DNA of 64,000 bases, taken from a bacterium (GTDB lineage Bacteria; Bacillota; Bacilli; Lactobacillales; Streptococcaceae). The stretch is taken from the NCBI GenBank assembly GCA_905221065.1, contig CAJNBS010000001.1:1-64000 (forward strand), in the 5' to 3' direction. Shown here piece after piece: positions 46,566 through 55,873 of this stretch. A program made the position numbers and the translations under genes. Positions within the stretch are counted from its first letter, which is position 1. Each line of letters starts with the position of its first letter. A model generated the notes under the pieces. The model made no database searches. It saw only the letters and a program-made list of their open reading frames with translations, and was not told the DNA's origin.

Positions 46566-46594
46566 ATGCCCTGCCTATGTTGGGGCATTTTTGT
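46566..46594 (+). terminator. Terminator after the small membrane protein gene
   Basis: ATGCCC / GGGCAT stem followed by TTTTTGTTTT. Confidence 0.8.
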
Positions 46595-46670
46595 TTTGGG
46601 GGTAAAGAAAATTCCCATGTGCCAGCTTTTGTAGTATAATAGTAAGCAGACAAAAAGATAGGAATGTGTT

Positions 46671-47354
46671 ATGAAAGTATTAGCTTTTGATACGTCCAGC
46701 AAGGCTCTTTCTCTCGCTATTTTAGAGGACAAGCAGGTTCTTGCCGAGACGACGATTAATATCAAGAAAAATCATAGTATTACTCTGATGCCTGCCATTG
46801 ATTTTTTGATGGCAAGTTTGGACTGGACGCCCAAGGATTTGGACCGAATCGTGGTGGCAGAAGGGCCGGGTAGCTACACAGGCTTGCGAATTGCGGTAGC
46901 AACTGCCAAGACCTTAGCTCACACTCTGAACATTGAGTTGGTTGGTATGTCTAGCCTTTTGGCTCTGGTGCCATACCAACAAGAAGGTCTGTTCGTTCCT
47001 TTGATGGATGCGCGTCGCAACAATGTTTATGCAGGATTTTATGAAAATGCCAAACCTGTCATGCCAGAAGCACACCTGCCTTTTGAGCGAGTCATCGAGC
47101 TAATCAAGGGTGCTAGTCAGGTAACCTTTGTCGGAGAAGTTGGCCCCTTTGTTGAGCAGATTCAAGAACACTTACCAAGGACTAATTTCAAAGAAACCTT
47201 GCCTAATGCAGCCAATCTTGCTCTTTTGGCCTGGGATAAGGAAGCAGACTCCTTGCACGACTTTGTTCCGAATTACCTCAAACGAGTCGAGGCTGAGGAA
47301 AACTGGCTCAAGAACCATACCGAGTCTGGTGAGTCTTACATTAAACGCCTATGA
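46671..47354 (+). CDS. tsaB: tRNA t6A synthesis protein TsaB
   Basis: 227 aa. ASKHA-like fold with VLAFDTSSKALSLAIL at the N-terminus and VAEGPGSYTGLRIAVATAK near 62. It lacks the metal-binding His pair of TsaD, as expected for the scaffold paralogue. It pairs with TsaD (47778) for threonylcarbamoyl transfer to A37 of tRNAs. TATAAT at 46635-46640 is the likely -10. Its stop overlaps the rimI start by ATGA. Orthologue SP_0127. Confidence 0.95.
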   Translation: MKVLAFDTSSKALSLAILEDKQVLAETTINIKKNHSITLMPAIDFLMASLDWTPKDLDRIVVAEGPGSYTGLRIAVATAKTLAHTLNIELVGMSSLLALVPYQQEGLFVPLMDARRNNVYAGFYENAKPVMPEAHLPFERVIELIKGASQVTFVGEVGPFVEQIQEHLPRTNFKETLPNAANLALLAWDKEADSLHDFVPNYLKRVEAEENWLKNHTESGESYIKRL

Positions 47355-47788
47355 TAGAAATCAAACGAATCCAACAGCAGCCTGACTTGGCACAAGCCAT
47401 CTACGCTGTCATGGCAGCTGTTTACCCAGTCAGTCCTTGGACGTTGGAACAAATCCAAGCAGACCTGTCCCAAGACCAGACTTGGTATGCTCTAGCTTAT
47501 GATGGGGCGGAAGTGATTGGATTTTTAGCTGTTCAGGAGAATCTTTTTGAGGCAGAAGTCCTGCAAATTGCTGTCAAACAAACTTATCAGGGTCAGGGGA
47601 TTGCGTCAGCCTTGTTTGCTCAATTGCCGGCAGAAAAGGAGATTTTCCTCGAAGTCAGAAAGTCAAATCAACGAGCGCAAGCATTTTACAAGAAAGAAAA
47701 GATGGCGGTCATCGCTGAGCGAAAGGCCTACTACCATGATCCAGTCGAGGACGCCATCATCATGAAGAGAGAAATAGATGAAAGATAG
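47351..47788 (+). CDS. rimI: RimI-type GNAT N-acetyltransferase
   Basis: 145 aa. GNAT fold; the acetyl-CoA loop is in [20 protein letters not shown] (near 75-93), followed by [18 protein letters not shown]. RimI enzymes acetylate the N-terminal residue of ribosomal protein S18, and the family is broad. It overlaps both tsaB (4 bp) and tsaD (11 bp), so it sits in a tightly coupled three-gene unit that is conserved in streptococci. Confidence 0.92.
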   Translation: MIEIKRIQQQPDLAQAIYAVMAAVYPVSPWTLEQIQADLSQDQTWYALAYDGAEVIGFLAVQENLFEAEVLQIAVKQTYQGQGIASALFAQLPAEKEIFLEVRKSNQRAQAFYKKEKMAVIAERKAYYHDPVEDAIIMKREIDER

Positions 47789-48788
47789 ATATATTTTAGC
47801 ATTTGAGACATCCTGTGATGAGACCAGTGTCGCCGTCTTGAAAAACGACGATGAGCTCTTGTCCAATGTCATTGCTAGTCAAATTGAGAGTCACAAACGT
47901 TTTGGGGGCGTAGTGCCTGAAGTAGCCAGTCGTCACCATGTCGAGGTCATTACAGCCTGTATTGAGGAAGCTTTGACAGAAGCAGGGATTACCGAAGACG
48001 ATGTTACAGCTGTTGCAGTCACCTATGGACCGGGCTTAGTTGGAGCCTTACTAGTTGGTTTGTCAGCTGCTAAGGCCTTTGCTTGGGCACATGGACTTCC
48101 GCTGATTCCTGTTAACCACATGGCTGGCCACCTCATGGCAGCTCAGAGCGTGGAGCCTTTAGAGTTCCCTTTGCTAGCCCTCTTGGTCAGCGGTGGACAC
48201 ACAGAGTTGGTTTATGTTTCTGAGGCTGGTGACTACAAGATTGTTGGGGAAACCCGTGATGATGCGGTTGGTGAGGCCTATGATAAGGTCGGTCGCGTCA
48301 TGGGATTGACCTATCCAGCAGGTCGCGAGATTGATGAGTTGGCTCATCAGGGGCAAGATATTTATGACTTTCCTCGTGCTATGATTAAGGAAGATAATCT
48401 GGAGTTCTCCTTCTCAGGTTTGAAATCGGCCTTTATCAATCTTCACCACAATGCCGAGCAAAAGGGAGAAAGTCTGTCTACAGAGGATTTGTGTGCTTCC
48501 TTCCAAGCGGCTGTACTGGATATTCTCATGGCAAAAACTAAGAAGGCTTTGGAGAAATATCCTGTTAAAACCCTAGTCGTGGCTGGTGGCGTGGCAGCTA
48601 ATAAAGGCCTTAGAGAACGCCTAGCAGCCGAAATCACAGATGTCAAGGTTATCATCCCACCTCTGCGTCTTTGCGGAGACAATGCAGGTATGATTGCCTA
48701 TGCCAGCGTTAGCGAGTGGAACAAAGAAAACTTTGCGGGCTTAGACCTTAATGCCAAACCAAGCCTCGCTTTTGATACCATAGAATAA
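47778..48788 (+). CDS. tsaD: tRNA t6A threonylcarbamoyltransferase TsaD
   Basis: 336 aa. N-terminal [16 protein letters not shown]; metal-binding histidines in [11 protein letters not shown] (near 111-121); [32 protein letters not shown] and the C-terminal [12 protein letters not shown] and [11 protein letters not shown] motifs are all present. It transfers threonylcarbamoyl from TC-AMP to A37 of ANN-decoding tRNAs together with TsaB and TsaE. Last gene of the unit; a terminator follows at 48790. Orthologue SP_0129. Confidence 0.97.
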   Translation: MKDRYILAFETSCDETSVAVLKNDDELLSNVIASQIESHKRFGGVVPEVASRHHVEVITACIEEALTEAGITEDDVTAVAVTYGPGLVGALLVGLSAAKAFAWAHGLPLIPVNHMAGHLMAAQSVEPLEFPLLALLVSGGHTELVYVSEAGDYKIVGETRDDAVGEAYDKVGRVMGLTYPAGREIDELAHQGQDIYDFPRAMIKEDNLEFSFSGLKSAFINLHHNAEQKGESLSTEDLCASFQAAVLDILMAKTKKALEKYPVKTLVVAGGVAANKGLRERLAAEITDVKVIIPPLRLCGDNAGMIAYASVSEWNKENFAGLDLNAKPSLAFDTIE

Positions 48789-48789
48789 G

Positions 48790-48816
48790 GAGTCAGCTTA
48801 AAGCTGGCTTTTTTCC
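48790..48816 (+). terminator. Terminator after tsaD
   Basis: AGTCAGCTT / AGCTGGCT stem followed by TTTTTT. Confidence 0.8.
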
Positions 48817-48891
48817 TTTTTTAAATGTCAGAATATTTTGACAAATGAGTGTAAATAATGATATACTATATAAAAAATAGGAGGTGGTAAG

Positions 48892-49755
48892 ATGATTGAG
48901 AGAATGGAATTGGGAGAATTTTACAAGGAATTGCGCTTGGCGAGAAAGCTCAAGCAGTCAGATGTGGCTTGTGCTGGACTAACAGCCTCTCAGTTGTCCA
49001 AGTTTGAACTAGGACAGTCTATGCTATCTGCGGACAAGCTGATTCTAGCCATCCAAGGGATTAATGTGACCTTCGATGAGTTTGGGCACAAGCTCAACAA
49101 CTATCAAGAATCTCCACATATGCGATTTGGTAGAAAGGTTGTGGATCGCTTTGCCCACCAAGATATAGCTGGCTTAGAGCAACTATTAGAGGAGGTCAAG
49201 CAAGGACAAATGGCAGAGACTTATCGTCGTTTGAATGCCATTGTGATTAAAAATGCCATCCATTCCTTAAATAAGGACTATCCGCTAAGAGAGGAGGATA
49301 GGGAGTTTTTGACCACCTATCTCTATGCTATTGAGTCTTGGACCTGGTTTGAACTCTATCTCTTTTGCAATACCATGCCCTTCTTGAGCAACCAAGATTT
49401 GATATTTTTATCAACCTCGTTACTTGAAAAATCCAAGGAATTTAAAGAGTTGGTACATAATAGACTGTATATGAAAAGTGGATTTCTGAATATTATATCA
49501 GAACTCATGGAGCGAAAACTTTTCTCCTACATCCCAATCTTTGAAGCCGAGTTGGAGAGTATGCTCCGTCCGTACGATGTTTTTGAAAAAGTATCATGGC
49601 AATTTTTAAAGAAAATGAGTATTTTTCTTCAAACCAGAGGAAGCAATCAAAAAGAGATTGAACACTTTATCCAATCTCTGCAAGTATTAGAAAATCCACA
49701 ATTGCTAGCCCTCTTCGAATTGCGTTTTCAGCAATACAAAGAACTTATCAATTAA
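48892..49755 (+). CDS. Rgg-family quorum-sensing regulator (Rgg144-like)
   Basis: 287 aa. The N-terminal helix-turn-helix (ELRLARKLKQSDVACAGLTASQLSKFELG, about 11-40) is followed by an all-helical peptide-binding domain. The start follows GGAGGTGGTAAG. The 3' end overlaps by 8 bp a convergent pheromone gene (49748-49828), and the next gene to the right is a double-glycine peptide. This regulator-SHP-peptide arrangement matches the pneumococcal Rgg144/SHP144/VP1 locus (SP_0141-SP_0143). It probably activates both the shp and the vp1-like promoters when bound by re-imported SHP. Confidence 0.85.
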   Translation: MIERMELGEFYKELRLARKLKQSDVACAGLTASQLSKFELGQSMLSADKLILAIQGINVTFDEFGHKLNNYQESPHMRFGRKVVDRFAHQDIAGLEQLLEEVKQGQMAETYRRLNAIVIKNAIHSLNKDYPLREEDREFLTTYLYAIESWTWFELYLFCNTMPFLSNQDLIFLSTSLLEKSKEFKELVHNRLYMKSGFLNIISELMERKLFSYIPIFEAELESMLRPYDVFEKVSWQFLKKMSIFLQTRGSNQKEIEHFIQSLQVLENPQLLALFELRFQQYKELIN

Positions 49756-49828
49756 TTAGAAACGGGAAGACGATAACCCACTCCGAAATAAGCAGGAGTA
49801 TCAGTTGGATTTTTCTTTTCTTCATCAT
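49748..49828 (-). CDS. SHP-type pheromone precursor
   Basis: 26 aa (25 if the second adjacent ATG is used), antisense to and overlapping the end of the Rgg gene. On the minus strand AAGGAGGG (49834-49841) lies 5 bp before the first ATG. The peptide has a basic start (MMKKRKIQ), a hydrophobic run LILLLIS and a C-terminal part EWVIVFPFLIN, which begins with Glu16. Short hydrophobic peptides with an acidic first residue of the mature form, encoded convergent to rgg, are typical SHPs. It is similar in kind to pneumococcal SHP144. TATAAT on the minus strand (49857-49862) is its likely -10. Confidence 0.8.
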   Translation of the reverse strand: MMKKRKIQLILLLISEWVIVFPFLIN

Positions 49829-49885
49829 TATATCCCTCCTTGTTAGTAGTAACTTTATTATACCAGTGAAATAATCAAATCTACT

Positions 49886-49966
49886 AAAATCGCAAATGTG
49901 AAATTTCTATAAGAAAAAATATCAAATATGCGATTTTCTAAAATAACCCAATTTCCGTGTTATACT
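49886..49966. promoter_or_regulatory. Intergenic operator region between shp and the GG-peptide gene
   Basis: AAAATCGCA (49886-49894) and TGCGATTTT (49929-49937) form a perfect 9-bp inverted repeat between two divergent -10 boxes: the shp one at 49857-49862 (minus) and TATACT at 49961-49966 (plus). A poor -35 for the plus promoter fits Rgg activation. Confidence 0.55.
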
Positions 49967-50045
49967 GTCCTTGTAAAGTACTTAAAGCAAATCCTAGGTC
50001 GCATAAGTGGTTTACAAGAAGAAAACAATTGAAGGAGTATAAAAG

Positions 50046-50234
50046 ATGTTAAATTTACAATTTGCAGAAACGATGGAATTGACAGAAGATGAGTTGCAAG
50101 ATGTTAGAGGAGGCAACACTGTGGTTAACCCAGGCGGTGGAATTGGAGTAGGCTTAGGAGCACCTTGGTCAATCACTAATTTCTGGAAGAAATATTTTAA
50201 CCATGATTCTTCCACTGTTAATCGTCGTCATTGA
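50046..50234 (+). CDS. vp1: Double-glycine secreted peptide (VP1-like)
   Basis: 62 aa. The leader ends METMELTEDELQDVRGG in pattern (the exact leader end ELTEDELQDVRGG is at residues 11-23), so a peptidase-type ABC exporter should cleave after Gly23. The mature part is 39 aa: Gly-rich (NPGGGIGVGLGAP), then aromatic and basic (NFWKKYF, VNRRH). The start follows AAGGAGTATAAAAG. Position after Rgg and SHP matches pneumococcal virulence peptide VP1, linked to colonisation and biofilm. It could also act as a bacteriocin-type peptide. No exporter gene is adjacent. Confidence 0.85.
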   Translation: MLNLQFAETMELTEDELQDVRGGNTVVNPGGGIGVGLGAPWSITNFWKKYFNHDSSTVNRRH

Positions 50235-50239
50235 TATTT

Positions 50240-50276
50240 AAAGCCCTTGCCTTTGTTTGGGTTAGGGCTTTCTTTA
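50240..50276 (+). terminator. Attenuator or terminator after the GG-peptide gene
   Basis: AAAGCCCT / AGGGCTTT stem with a 16-nt loop, followed by CTTTATTT. Partial readthrough would set the ratio of peptide to protease message. Confidence 0.65.
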
Positions 50277-50300
50277 TTTCGTAATATAGGAGAAAATAGG

Positions 50301-50966
50301 ATGAAAAAGATAATCTCACGCTACTACTTTATTATAGCTTCTCTACTAGTTATTGCTGACCAGAAGTTCAGTGGTCTGGTTTTATCTAGCGACTTTGCTC
50401 TTGGTCTATCTGACTTTGGCTATTATCTGTCGGATATGATGTTGCATTTTCTTGTCGTTTTTATTGCTTTTTTTGCTATGGTTAAGTCAGGAAAATGGCA
50501 GAAAATCAACAGTAGAAAGTTTAAAGGATCCTATCTTTTCTATTCCTTCCTAGCTCTGCTTGCTTTTGTTGTTTGGAATTTCGTCACCTTTTTTCTTTTC
50601 CCACCTACTCGAAATGAAATTTCTTATCAACATGCTGCTCCTACTTTTACAGGAGCTACGGCATTTTTGATGTATTTTTTTTATCCTGTGATTGCAGGTC
50701 CCATTTTTGAAGACATGATTTATCGTGGATTAGTGATGACTGCTCTGGAAAAAGGAAAGAAATGGGGGCTAGATGTACTTGGTTCCGCTGTTTTATTTGG
50801 GGTCTCGCACATTAGTAATCACGGTTGGGTCTTGACAGACTTTGTCTTCTATATGGGTGGAGGTCTTATATTTGCAGTCTTATTTAGAATGACAAAGTCA
50901 ATTTATTGGCCTATTGGACTGCATATAGTCTACAATGGTATTGGTCAAATTTTACCGTTGCTGTAA
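50301..50966 (+). CDS. CPBP (CAAX-type) intramembrane metalloprotease
   Basis: 221 aa from ATG 50301 after ATAGGAGAAAATAGG; an upstream in-frame ATG at 50247 lies in the attenuator. About 6-7 membrane spans. CPBP motifs are PIFEDMIYRGLV (an ExxxR motif with Asp in place of the second Glu), FGVSHISNHGW with His, and HIVYNGIGQ (HxxxN). In streptococci such proteins accompany secreted peptides as processing or immunity factors. It corresponds to the protease of the pneumococcal vp1 operon. Confidence 0.88.
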   Translation: MKKIISRYYFIIASLLVIADQKFSGLVLSSDFALGLSDFGYYLSDMMLHFLVVFIAFFAMVKSGKWQKINSRKFKGSYLFYSFLALLAFVVWNFVTFFLFPPTRNEISYQHAAPTFTGATAFLMYFFYPVIAGPIFEDMIYRGLVMTALEKGKKWGLDVLGSAVLFGVSHISNHGWVLTDFVFYMGGGLIFAVLFRMTKSIYWPIGLHIVYNGIGQILPLL

Positions 50967-51090
50967 TTTCATTTGCTTAGTAATATTTTAGGAAGAGTGT
51001 TCCTAGGTATTCTACCCATCTAGTTTATTTCCTTGCTGAATACTCTTATATTTGTTTGTAATCGCATTTTTAGGTATCCTTTTCATAAAA

Positions 51091-51189
51091 ATGATCTTAG
51101 TTTTAGTAACTATTGCTACTAGCTTTGTTTTATTGCTATTTCTTCTAGTCGCCTTTTTCATGCTCCTGAATATCCGTGAAAGTGTTTAG
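51091..51189 (+). CDS. Possible 32-aa membrane peptide
   Basis: The frame starts MILVLVTIATSF and continues hydrophobic to AFFMLLNIRESV, one membrane span with a short charged tail. No clear ribosome site (only AGGT 19 bp upstream). It ends 28 bp before a terminator, so it would be the last gene of the vp1-like operon. It may be real or a degraded remnant. Confidence 0.3.
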   Translation: MILVLVTIATSFVLLLFLLVAFFMLLNIRESV

Positions 51190-51216
51190 CGGAGAATTTG
51201 TATAATATATGTTTGA

Positions 51217-51237
51217 GACTGGATTGCCAGTCTTTTT
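51217..51237 (+). terminator. Terminator before azlC
   Basis: GACTGG-ATTG-CCAGTC followed by TTTTT. Confidence 0.85.
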
Positions 51238-51347
51238 ATGATGGTCAAAATCAGCAGACTTTTTTCTCTTTCCTGAATGTGTTATAATAGTCCATGCTGT
51301 GGCTGGAACTGATTCAGCCCATTTATTAAGACAATACGAGGAGAAAT

Positions 51348-52043
51348 ATGAAAGAAAAAGGATTTTGGGAGGGGGCGCAGGCAGCCATGCCAACGGCCCT
51401 TGGTTATGTCAGTATCGGACTGGCTTGTGGGATTATTGGTGCGCCATATGTGACACCTGTTGAGATGGGCTTGATGAGCCTCTTTGTTTATGCTGGGAGT
51501 GCCCAGTTTGCCATGTTGGCCTTGATTGCAGTTCAGGCGCCTGTGGCAGCTATTGCTATGACGGTCTTTTTGATCAATTTGCGTCTCTTTTTGCTGAGCT
51601 TGCATGCATCGACCTATTTCCGTCATACCAGTCTCTGGCAAAATATTGGTATGTCTAGTCTCTTGACAGATGAGACCTATGGTGTTTTGATGGGCGAATT
51701 GGCCCATACAGACAAGGTCAATCCGATGTGGATGCATGGCAACAATCTTAACAGCTATGTGGCTTGGTTTGTGGGGACAGTGGTTGGAACGGCTCTAGGT
51801 GGCCTGCTACCAAATCCAGAAATATTTGGTTTGGACTTTGCTTTGGTTGGGATGTTTATCGGAATTTTTGCTTCGCAATTCCAGATTATGCAAAGACGGA
51901 TTCCTGTCCGCAATCTGCTCATTATTCTAGCAGTTGTTGCGGTGTCCTTCTTTTTACTCTTGACAGTGGTATCTCAGTCGCTAGCTGTTCTGTTTGCGAC
52001 GCTACTTGGTTGTAGCATGGGGGTGATTTTAGATGGTCAGTAA
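51348..52043 (+). CDS. azlC: Branched-chain amino acid exporter, large subunit
   Basis: 231 aa, several membrane spans. AzlC family features: GFWEGAQAAMPTALGYVSIGLACG at the N-terminus and NLRLFLLSLHASTYF near 83. With AzlD it forms an exporter of leucine, isoleucine, valine and analogues (AzlCD/BrnFE type). The start follows ACGAGGAGAAAT. It overlaps azlD by 11 bp. Orthologue SP_0145. Confidence 0.92.
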   Translation: MKEKGFWEGAQAAMPTALGYVSIGLACGIIGAPYVTPVEMGLMSLFVYAGSAQFAMLALIAVQAPVAAIAMTVFLINLRLFLLSLHASTYFRHTSLWQNIGMSSLLTDETYGVLMGELAHTDKVNPMWMHGNNLNSYVAWFVGTVVGTALGGLLPNPEIFGLDFALVGMFIGIFASQFQIMQRRIPVRNLLIILAVVAVSFFLLLTVVSQSLAVLFATLLGCSMGVILDGQ

Positions 52044-52356
52044 GTATCTTTTATTAGCAGTTATTTTCTCTGGCTTGGTGACCTGGATTCCCCGTATGAT
52101 TCCCTTCATCTTGGTCAAGTATAAGGGATTGCCTGCGATTGTTGAGCGCTTTTTGAAGTTCTTGCCCGTTTCCATTATCTTTGCCTTGATTCTTTCAAGC
52201 GTAGTGACAGGTAAGGTTGGGAGCCTTCCTCAAATCAAATGGCTGGATTTCTTAGCAGTCTTTCCAACAGCTTGGGTGGCCTTTCGCTACCGCAATCTAG
52301 TCGGAACGGTTCTCTTTGGAGTGGTCTTAATTGCAGTCTTGCGTTTGGTCTTTTAA
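52033..52356 (+). CDS. azlD: Branched-chain amino acid exporter, small subunit
   Basis: 107 aa, about four membrane spans, AzlD family (TWIPRMIPFILVKY and FPTAWVAFRYRNL). It is translationally coupled to azlC. The last base of its stop codon is the first base of a BOX element. Orthologue SP_0146. Confidence 0.9.
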   Translation: MVSKYLLLAVIFSGLVTWIPRMIPFILVKYKGLPAIVERFLKFLPVSIIFALILSSVVTGKVGSLPQIKWLDFLAVFPTAWVAFRYRNLVGTVLFGVVLIAVLRLVF

Positions 52357-52459
52357 TACTCTTCGAAAATCTCTTCAAACCACGTCAGCGTCGCCTTACC
52401 GTACTCAAGTACAGCTTGCGGCTAGCTTCCTAGTTTGCTCTTTGATTTTCATTGAGTAT
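52356..52459 (+). repeat. BOX element, short A-C type (copy 4)
   Basis: ATACTCTTCGAAAATCTC through GCTAGCTTCCTAGTTTGC to CATTGAGTAT. It begins on the last base of the azlD stop codon. Shares the CGTACTCAAGTACAGC middle with copies 1 and 5. Confidence 0.92.
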
Positions 52460-52500
52460 AAATCAGCCATAAAGAAAACCTATCACAGAGATAGATATCA

Positions 52501-52506
52501 TATAAT
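52501..52506 (+). promoter_or_regulatory. -10 box of the amino-acid-binding lipoprotein gene
   Basis: TATAAT, 58 bp before the start; the -35 is weak. Confidence 0.45.
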
Positions 52507-52531
52507 GGCGCAAATGGTCTTTTTCTGTTAA

Positions 52532-53395
<864 letters not shown>

Positions 53396-53401
53396 TTTTT
53401 T

Positions 53402-53445
53402 GAAATCATCCATTCTGAATAAGGTGGGTGATTTCTCGGTTTTTA
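53402..53445 (+). terminator. Terminator before metQ
   Basis: GAAATCATCCA / TGGGTGATTTC 11-bp imperfect stem, then TCGGTTTTT. Confidence 0.8.
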
Positions 53446-53449
53446 GGGA

Positions 53450-53466
53450 TATAGTTTTAAACTATA
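53450..53466 (+). promoter_or_regulatory. MET-box operator of the methionine-uptake cluster
   Basis: TATAGTTTTAAACTATA agrees with the published streptococcal MET-box pattern TATAGTTTSAAACTATA except at the centre base. It is the operator of MetR/MtaR-type LysR regulators and predicts methionine-responsive control of metQ and its downstream genes. Confidence 0.85.
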
Positions 53467-53548
53467 TATCTGGCTATCTAATAACAATTTGTGAAATCAA
53501 ACAAATTGTGAGATACTAGTACGGTATTATTTTTAAGGAGAAAGAATC

Positions 53549-54403
53549 ATGAAAATTAAAAAATGGCTTGGTGTAGCAGCCCTTGCTACAGTCGCAGGTT
53601 TGGCTCTTGCAGCTTGCGGAAACTCAGACAAGAAAGCAGACAATGCAACAACTATTAAAATCGCAACTGTTAACCGTAGCGGTTCTGAAGAAAAACGTTG
53701 GGACAAAATCCAAGAATTGGTTAAAAAAGACGGTATCACTTTGGAATTTACAGAGTTCACAGACTACTCACAACCAAACAAGGCAACTGCTGATGGCGAA
53801 GTAGACTTGAACGCTTTCCAACATTATAACTTCTTGAACAACTGGAACAAAGAAAACGGGAAAGACCTTGTAGCGATTGCAGATACTTATATCTCTCCAA
53901 TCCGCCTTTACTCAGGTTTGAATGGAAGTGACAACAAGTACACTAAAGTAGAAGATATCCCAGCAAACGGAGAAATTGCTGTACCAAACGACGCTACAAA
54001 CGAAAGCCGTGCGCTTTACTTGCTTCAATCAGCTGGCTTGATTAAATTGGATGTTTCTGGAACTGCTCTTGCAACAGTTGCTAACATCAAAGAAAATCCA
54101 AAGAACTTGAAAATCACTGAATTGGACGCTAGCCAAACAGCTCGTTCATTGTCATCAGTTGACGCTGCCGTTGTAAACAATACCTTCGTTACAGAAGCAA
54201 AATTGGACTACAAGAAAGCACTTTTCAAAGAACAAGCTGATGAAAACTCAAAACAATGGTACAACATCATCGTTGCGAAAAAAGATTGGGAAACATCACC
54301 AAAAGCTGATGCTATCAAGAAAGTGATTGCAGCTTACCATACAGATGAAGTGAAAAAAGTTATCGAAGAAACATCAGACGGTTTGGATCAACCAGTTTGG
54401 TAA
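53549..54403 (+). CDS. metQ: Methionine-binding lipoprotein
   Basis: 284 aa. The lipobox LAAC gives Cys23. NLPA family: TEFTDYSQPNKATADGEVDLNAFQHYNFL and ISPIRLYSG are the usual methionine-pocket regions. It delivers methionine to MetNI. The start follows AAGGAGAAAGAATC. A MET-box 83 bp upstream shows methionine control. The M20 peptidase gene lies between it and metN. Orthologue SP_0149. Confidence 0.95.
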   Translation: MKIKKWLGVAALATVAGLALAACGNSDKKADNATTIKIATVNRSGSEEKRWDKIQELVKKDGITLEFTEFTDYSQPNKATADGEVDLNAFQHYNFLNNWNKENGKDLVAIADTYISPIRLYSGLNGSDNKYTKVEDIPANGEIAVPNDATNESRALYLLQSAGLIKLDVSGTALATVANIKENPKNLKITELDASQTARSLSSVDAAVVNNTFVTEAKLDYKKALFKEQADENSKQWYNIIVAKKDWETSPKADAIKKVIAAYHTDEVKKVIEETSDGLDQPVW

Positions 54404-54499
54404 TAAGAAACAGGGAGGTGGGAGAGAGAATTCCACCTCTTGCTTTTGTATAGAGCATAGATTGTCAGGAAGAGTAGTTCATAGAAAGGTAGAGAGAAT

Positions 54500-55873
54500 A
54501 TGGTTTTTCCTAGCGAACAAGAACAGATTGAAAAATTTGAAAAGGATCATGTGGCCCAGCATTATTTTGAGGTTTTGCGAACCTTGATTTCTAAGAAATC
54601 AGTCTTTGCCCAGCAGGTTGGACTTAAGGAAGTCGCCAATTATCTGGGTGAGATTTTCAAGCGTGTTGGAGCTGAAGTGGAGATTGATGAGACTTATACG
54701 GCGCCCTTTGTCATGGCGCATTTCAAGAGTTCACGTCCAGATGCCAAGACCTTGATTTTCTATAACCACTATGACACTGTGCCAGCGGATGGGGATCAGG
54801 TCTGGACAGAGGATCCTTTTACGCTTTCGGTGCGTAATGGCTTCATGTATGGGCGTGGGGTTGACGACGACAAGGGTCATATCACAGCTCGTTTGAGTGC
54901 TTTGAGAAAATATATGCAGCACCATGATGACCTGCCTGTCAATATCAGTTTTATCATGGAGGGAGCGGAGGAATCAGCTTCGACAGACCTAGATAAATAT
55001 CTGGAAAAACATGCGGACAAACTCCGTGGTGCGGATTTGTTGGTCTGGGAACAAGGAACCAAAAATGCCTTGGAACAGCTGGAAATTTCTGGTGGAAATA
55101 AGGGGATTGTGACCTTTGATGCCAAGGTGAAAAGTGCCGATGTGGATATCCACTCGAGTTATGGTGGGGTTGTGGAATCAGCTTCCTGGTACCTCCTTCA
55201 AGCCTTACAGTCTCTTCGCGCTACAGATGGCCGTATCTTGGTTGAAGGTTTGTACGAAGAAGTTCAAGAACCAAATGAACGAGAGTTGGCCTTGGTGGAC
55301 ACTTACGCCCAACGAAATCCAGGGGAAATCAGTCAGATTTATGGTTTGGAATTACCTCTCTTACAAGAGGACCGTGCAGCCTTTCTAAAACGTTTCTTTT
55401 TTGAACCTGCTCTCAATATCGAAGGAATTCAGTCAGGCTATCAAGGACAAGGCGTTAAAACGATTTTGCCAGCAGAAGCCAGTGCTAAGCTAGAGGTTCG
55501 TTTGGTTCCTGGTCTAGAACCGCATGATGTTCTGGAAAAAATTCGGAAACAGCTAGACAAAAATGGCTTTGATAAGGTAGAATTATACTATACCTTGGGA
55601 GAGATGAGCTATCGAAGCGATATGAGCGCGCCAGCCATTCTCAATGTCATCGAGTTGGCCAAGAAATTCTATCCACAGGGCGTTTCAGTCTTGCCGACCA
55701 CAGCAGGGACAGGGCCTATGCATACGGTCTTTGATGCCCTAGAGGTACCAATGGTGGCTTTTGGTCTAGGAAATGCCAACAGTCGAGACCACGGTGGAGA
55801 TGAAAATGTGCGAATCGCCGATTATTACACCCATATTGAATTAGTAGAGGAGCTGATTAGAAGCTATGAGTAA
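54500..55873 (+). CDS. M20-family dipeptidase
   Basis: 457 aa. M20 metallopeptidase motifs are [11 protein letters not shown] (metal His) near 90, RGVDDDKGH near 117 (bridging Asp), and MEGAEESAS with the catalytic Glu near 154; a dimerisation domain and the C-terminal metal His region ([15 protein letters not shown]) follow. It probably cleaves methionine-containing or other dipeptides in the cytoplasm, which fits its place inside the met uptake cluster. It overlaps metN by 8 bp. Orthologue SP_0150. Confidence 0.92.
   Translation: MVFPSEQEQIEKFEKDHVAQHYFEVLRTLISKKSVFAQQVGLKEVANYLGEIFKRVGAEVEIDETYTAPFVMAHFKSSRPDAKTLIFYNHYDTVPADGDQVWTEDPFTLSVRNGFMYGRGVDDDKGHITARLSALRKYMQHHDDLPVNISFIMEGAEESASTDLDKYLEKHADKLRGADLLVWEQGTKNALEQLEISGGNKGIVTFDAKVKSADVDIHSSYGGVVESASWYLLQALQSLRATDGRILVEGLYEEVQEPNERELALVDTYAQRNPGEISQIYGLELPLLQEDRAAFLKRFFFEPALNIEGIQSGYQGQGVKTILPAEASAKLEVRLVPGLEPHDVLEKIRKQLDKNGFDKVELYYTLGEMSYRSDMSAPAILNVIELAKKFYPQGVSVLPTTAGTGPMHTVFDALEVPMVAFGLGNANSRDHGGDENVRIADYYTHIELVEELIRSYE

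Larger units (their letters stand above)
50967..51347 (+). other. Intergenic region after the CPBP gene
   Basis: 381 bp. It contains a possible 32-codon hydrophobic ORF (51091-51189), a terminator GACTGG-ATTG-CCAGTC plus T's (51217-51237), and an extended -10 TGTTATAAT (51280-51288) with a T-rich -35 region for azlC. The rest is AT-rich without clear features. Confidence 0.6.
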
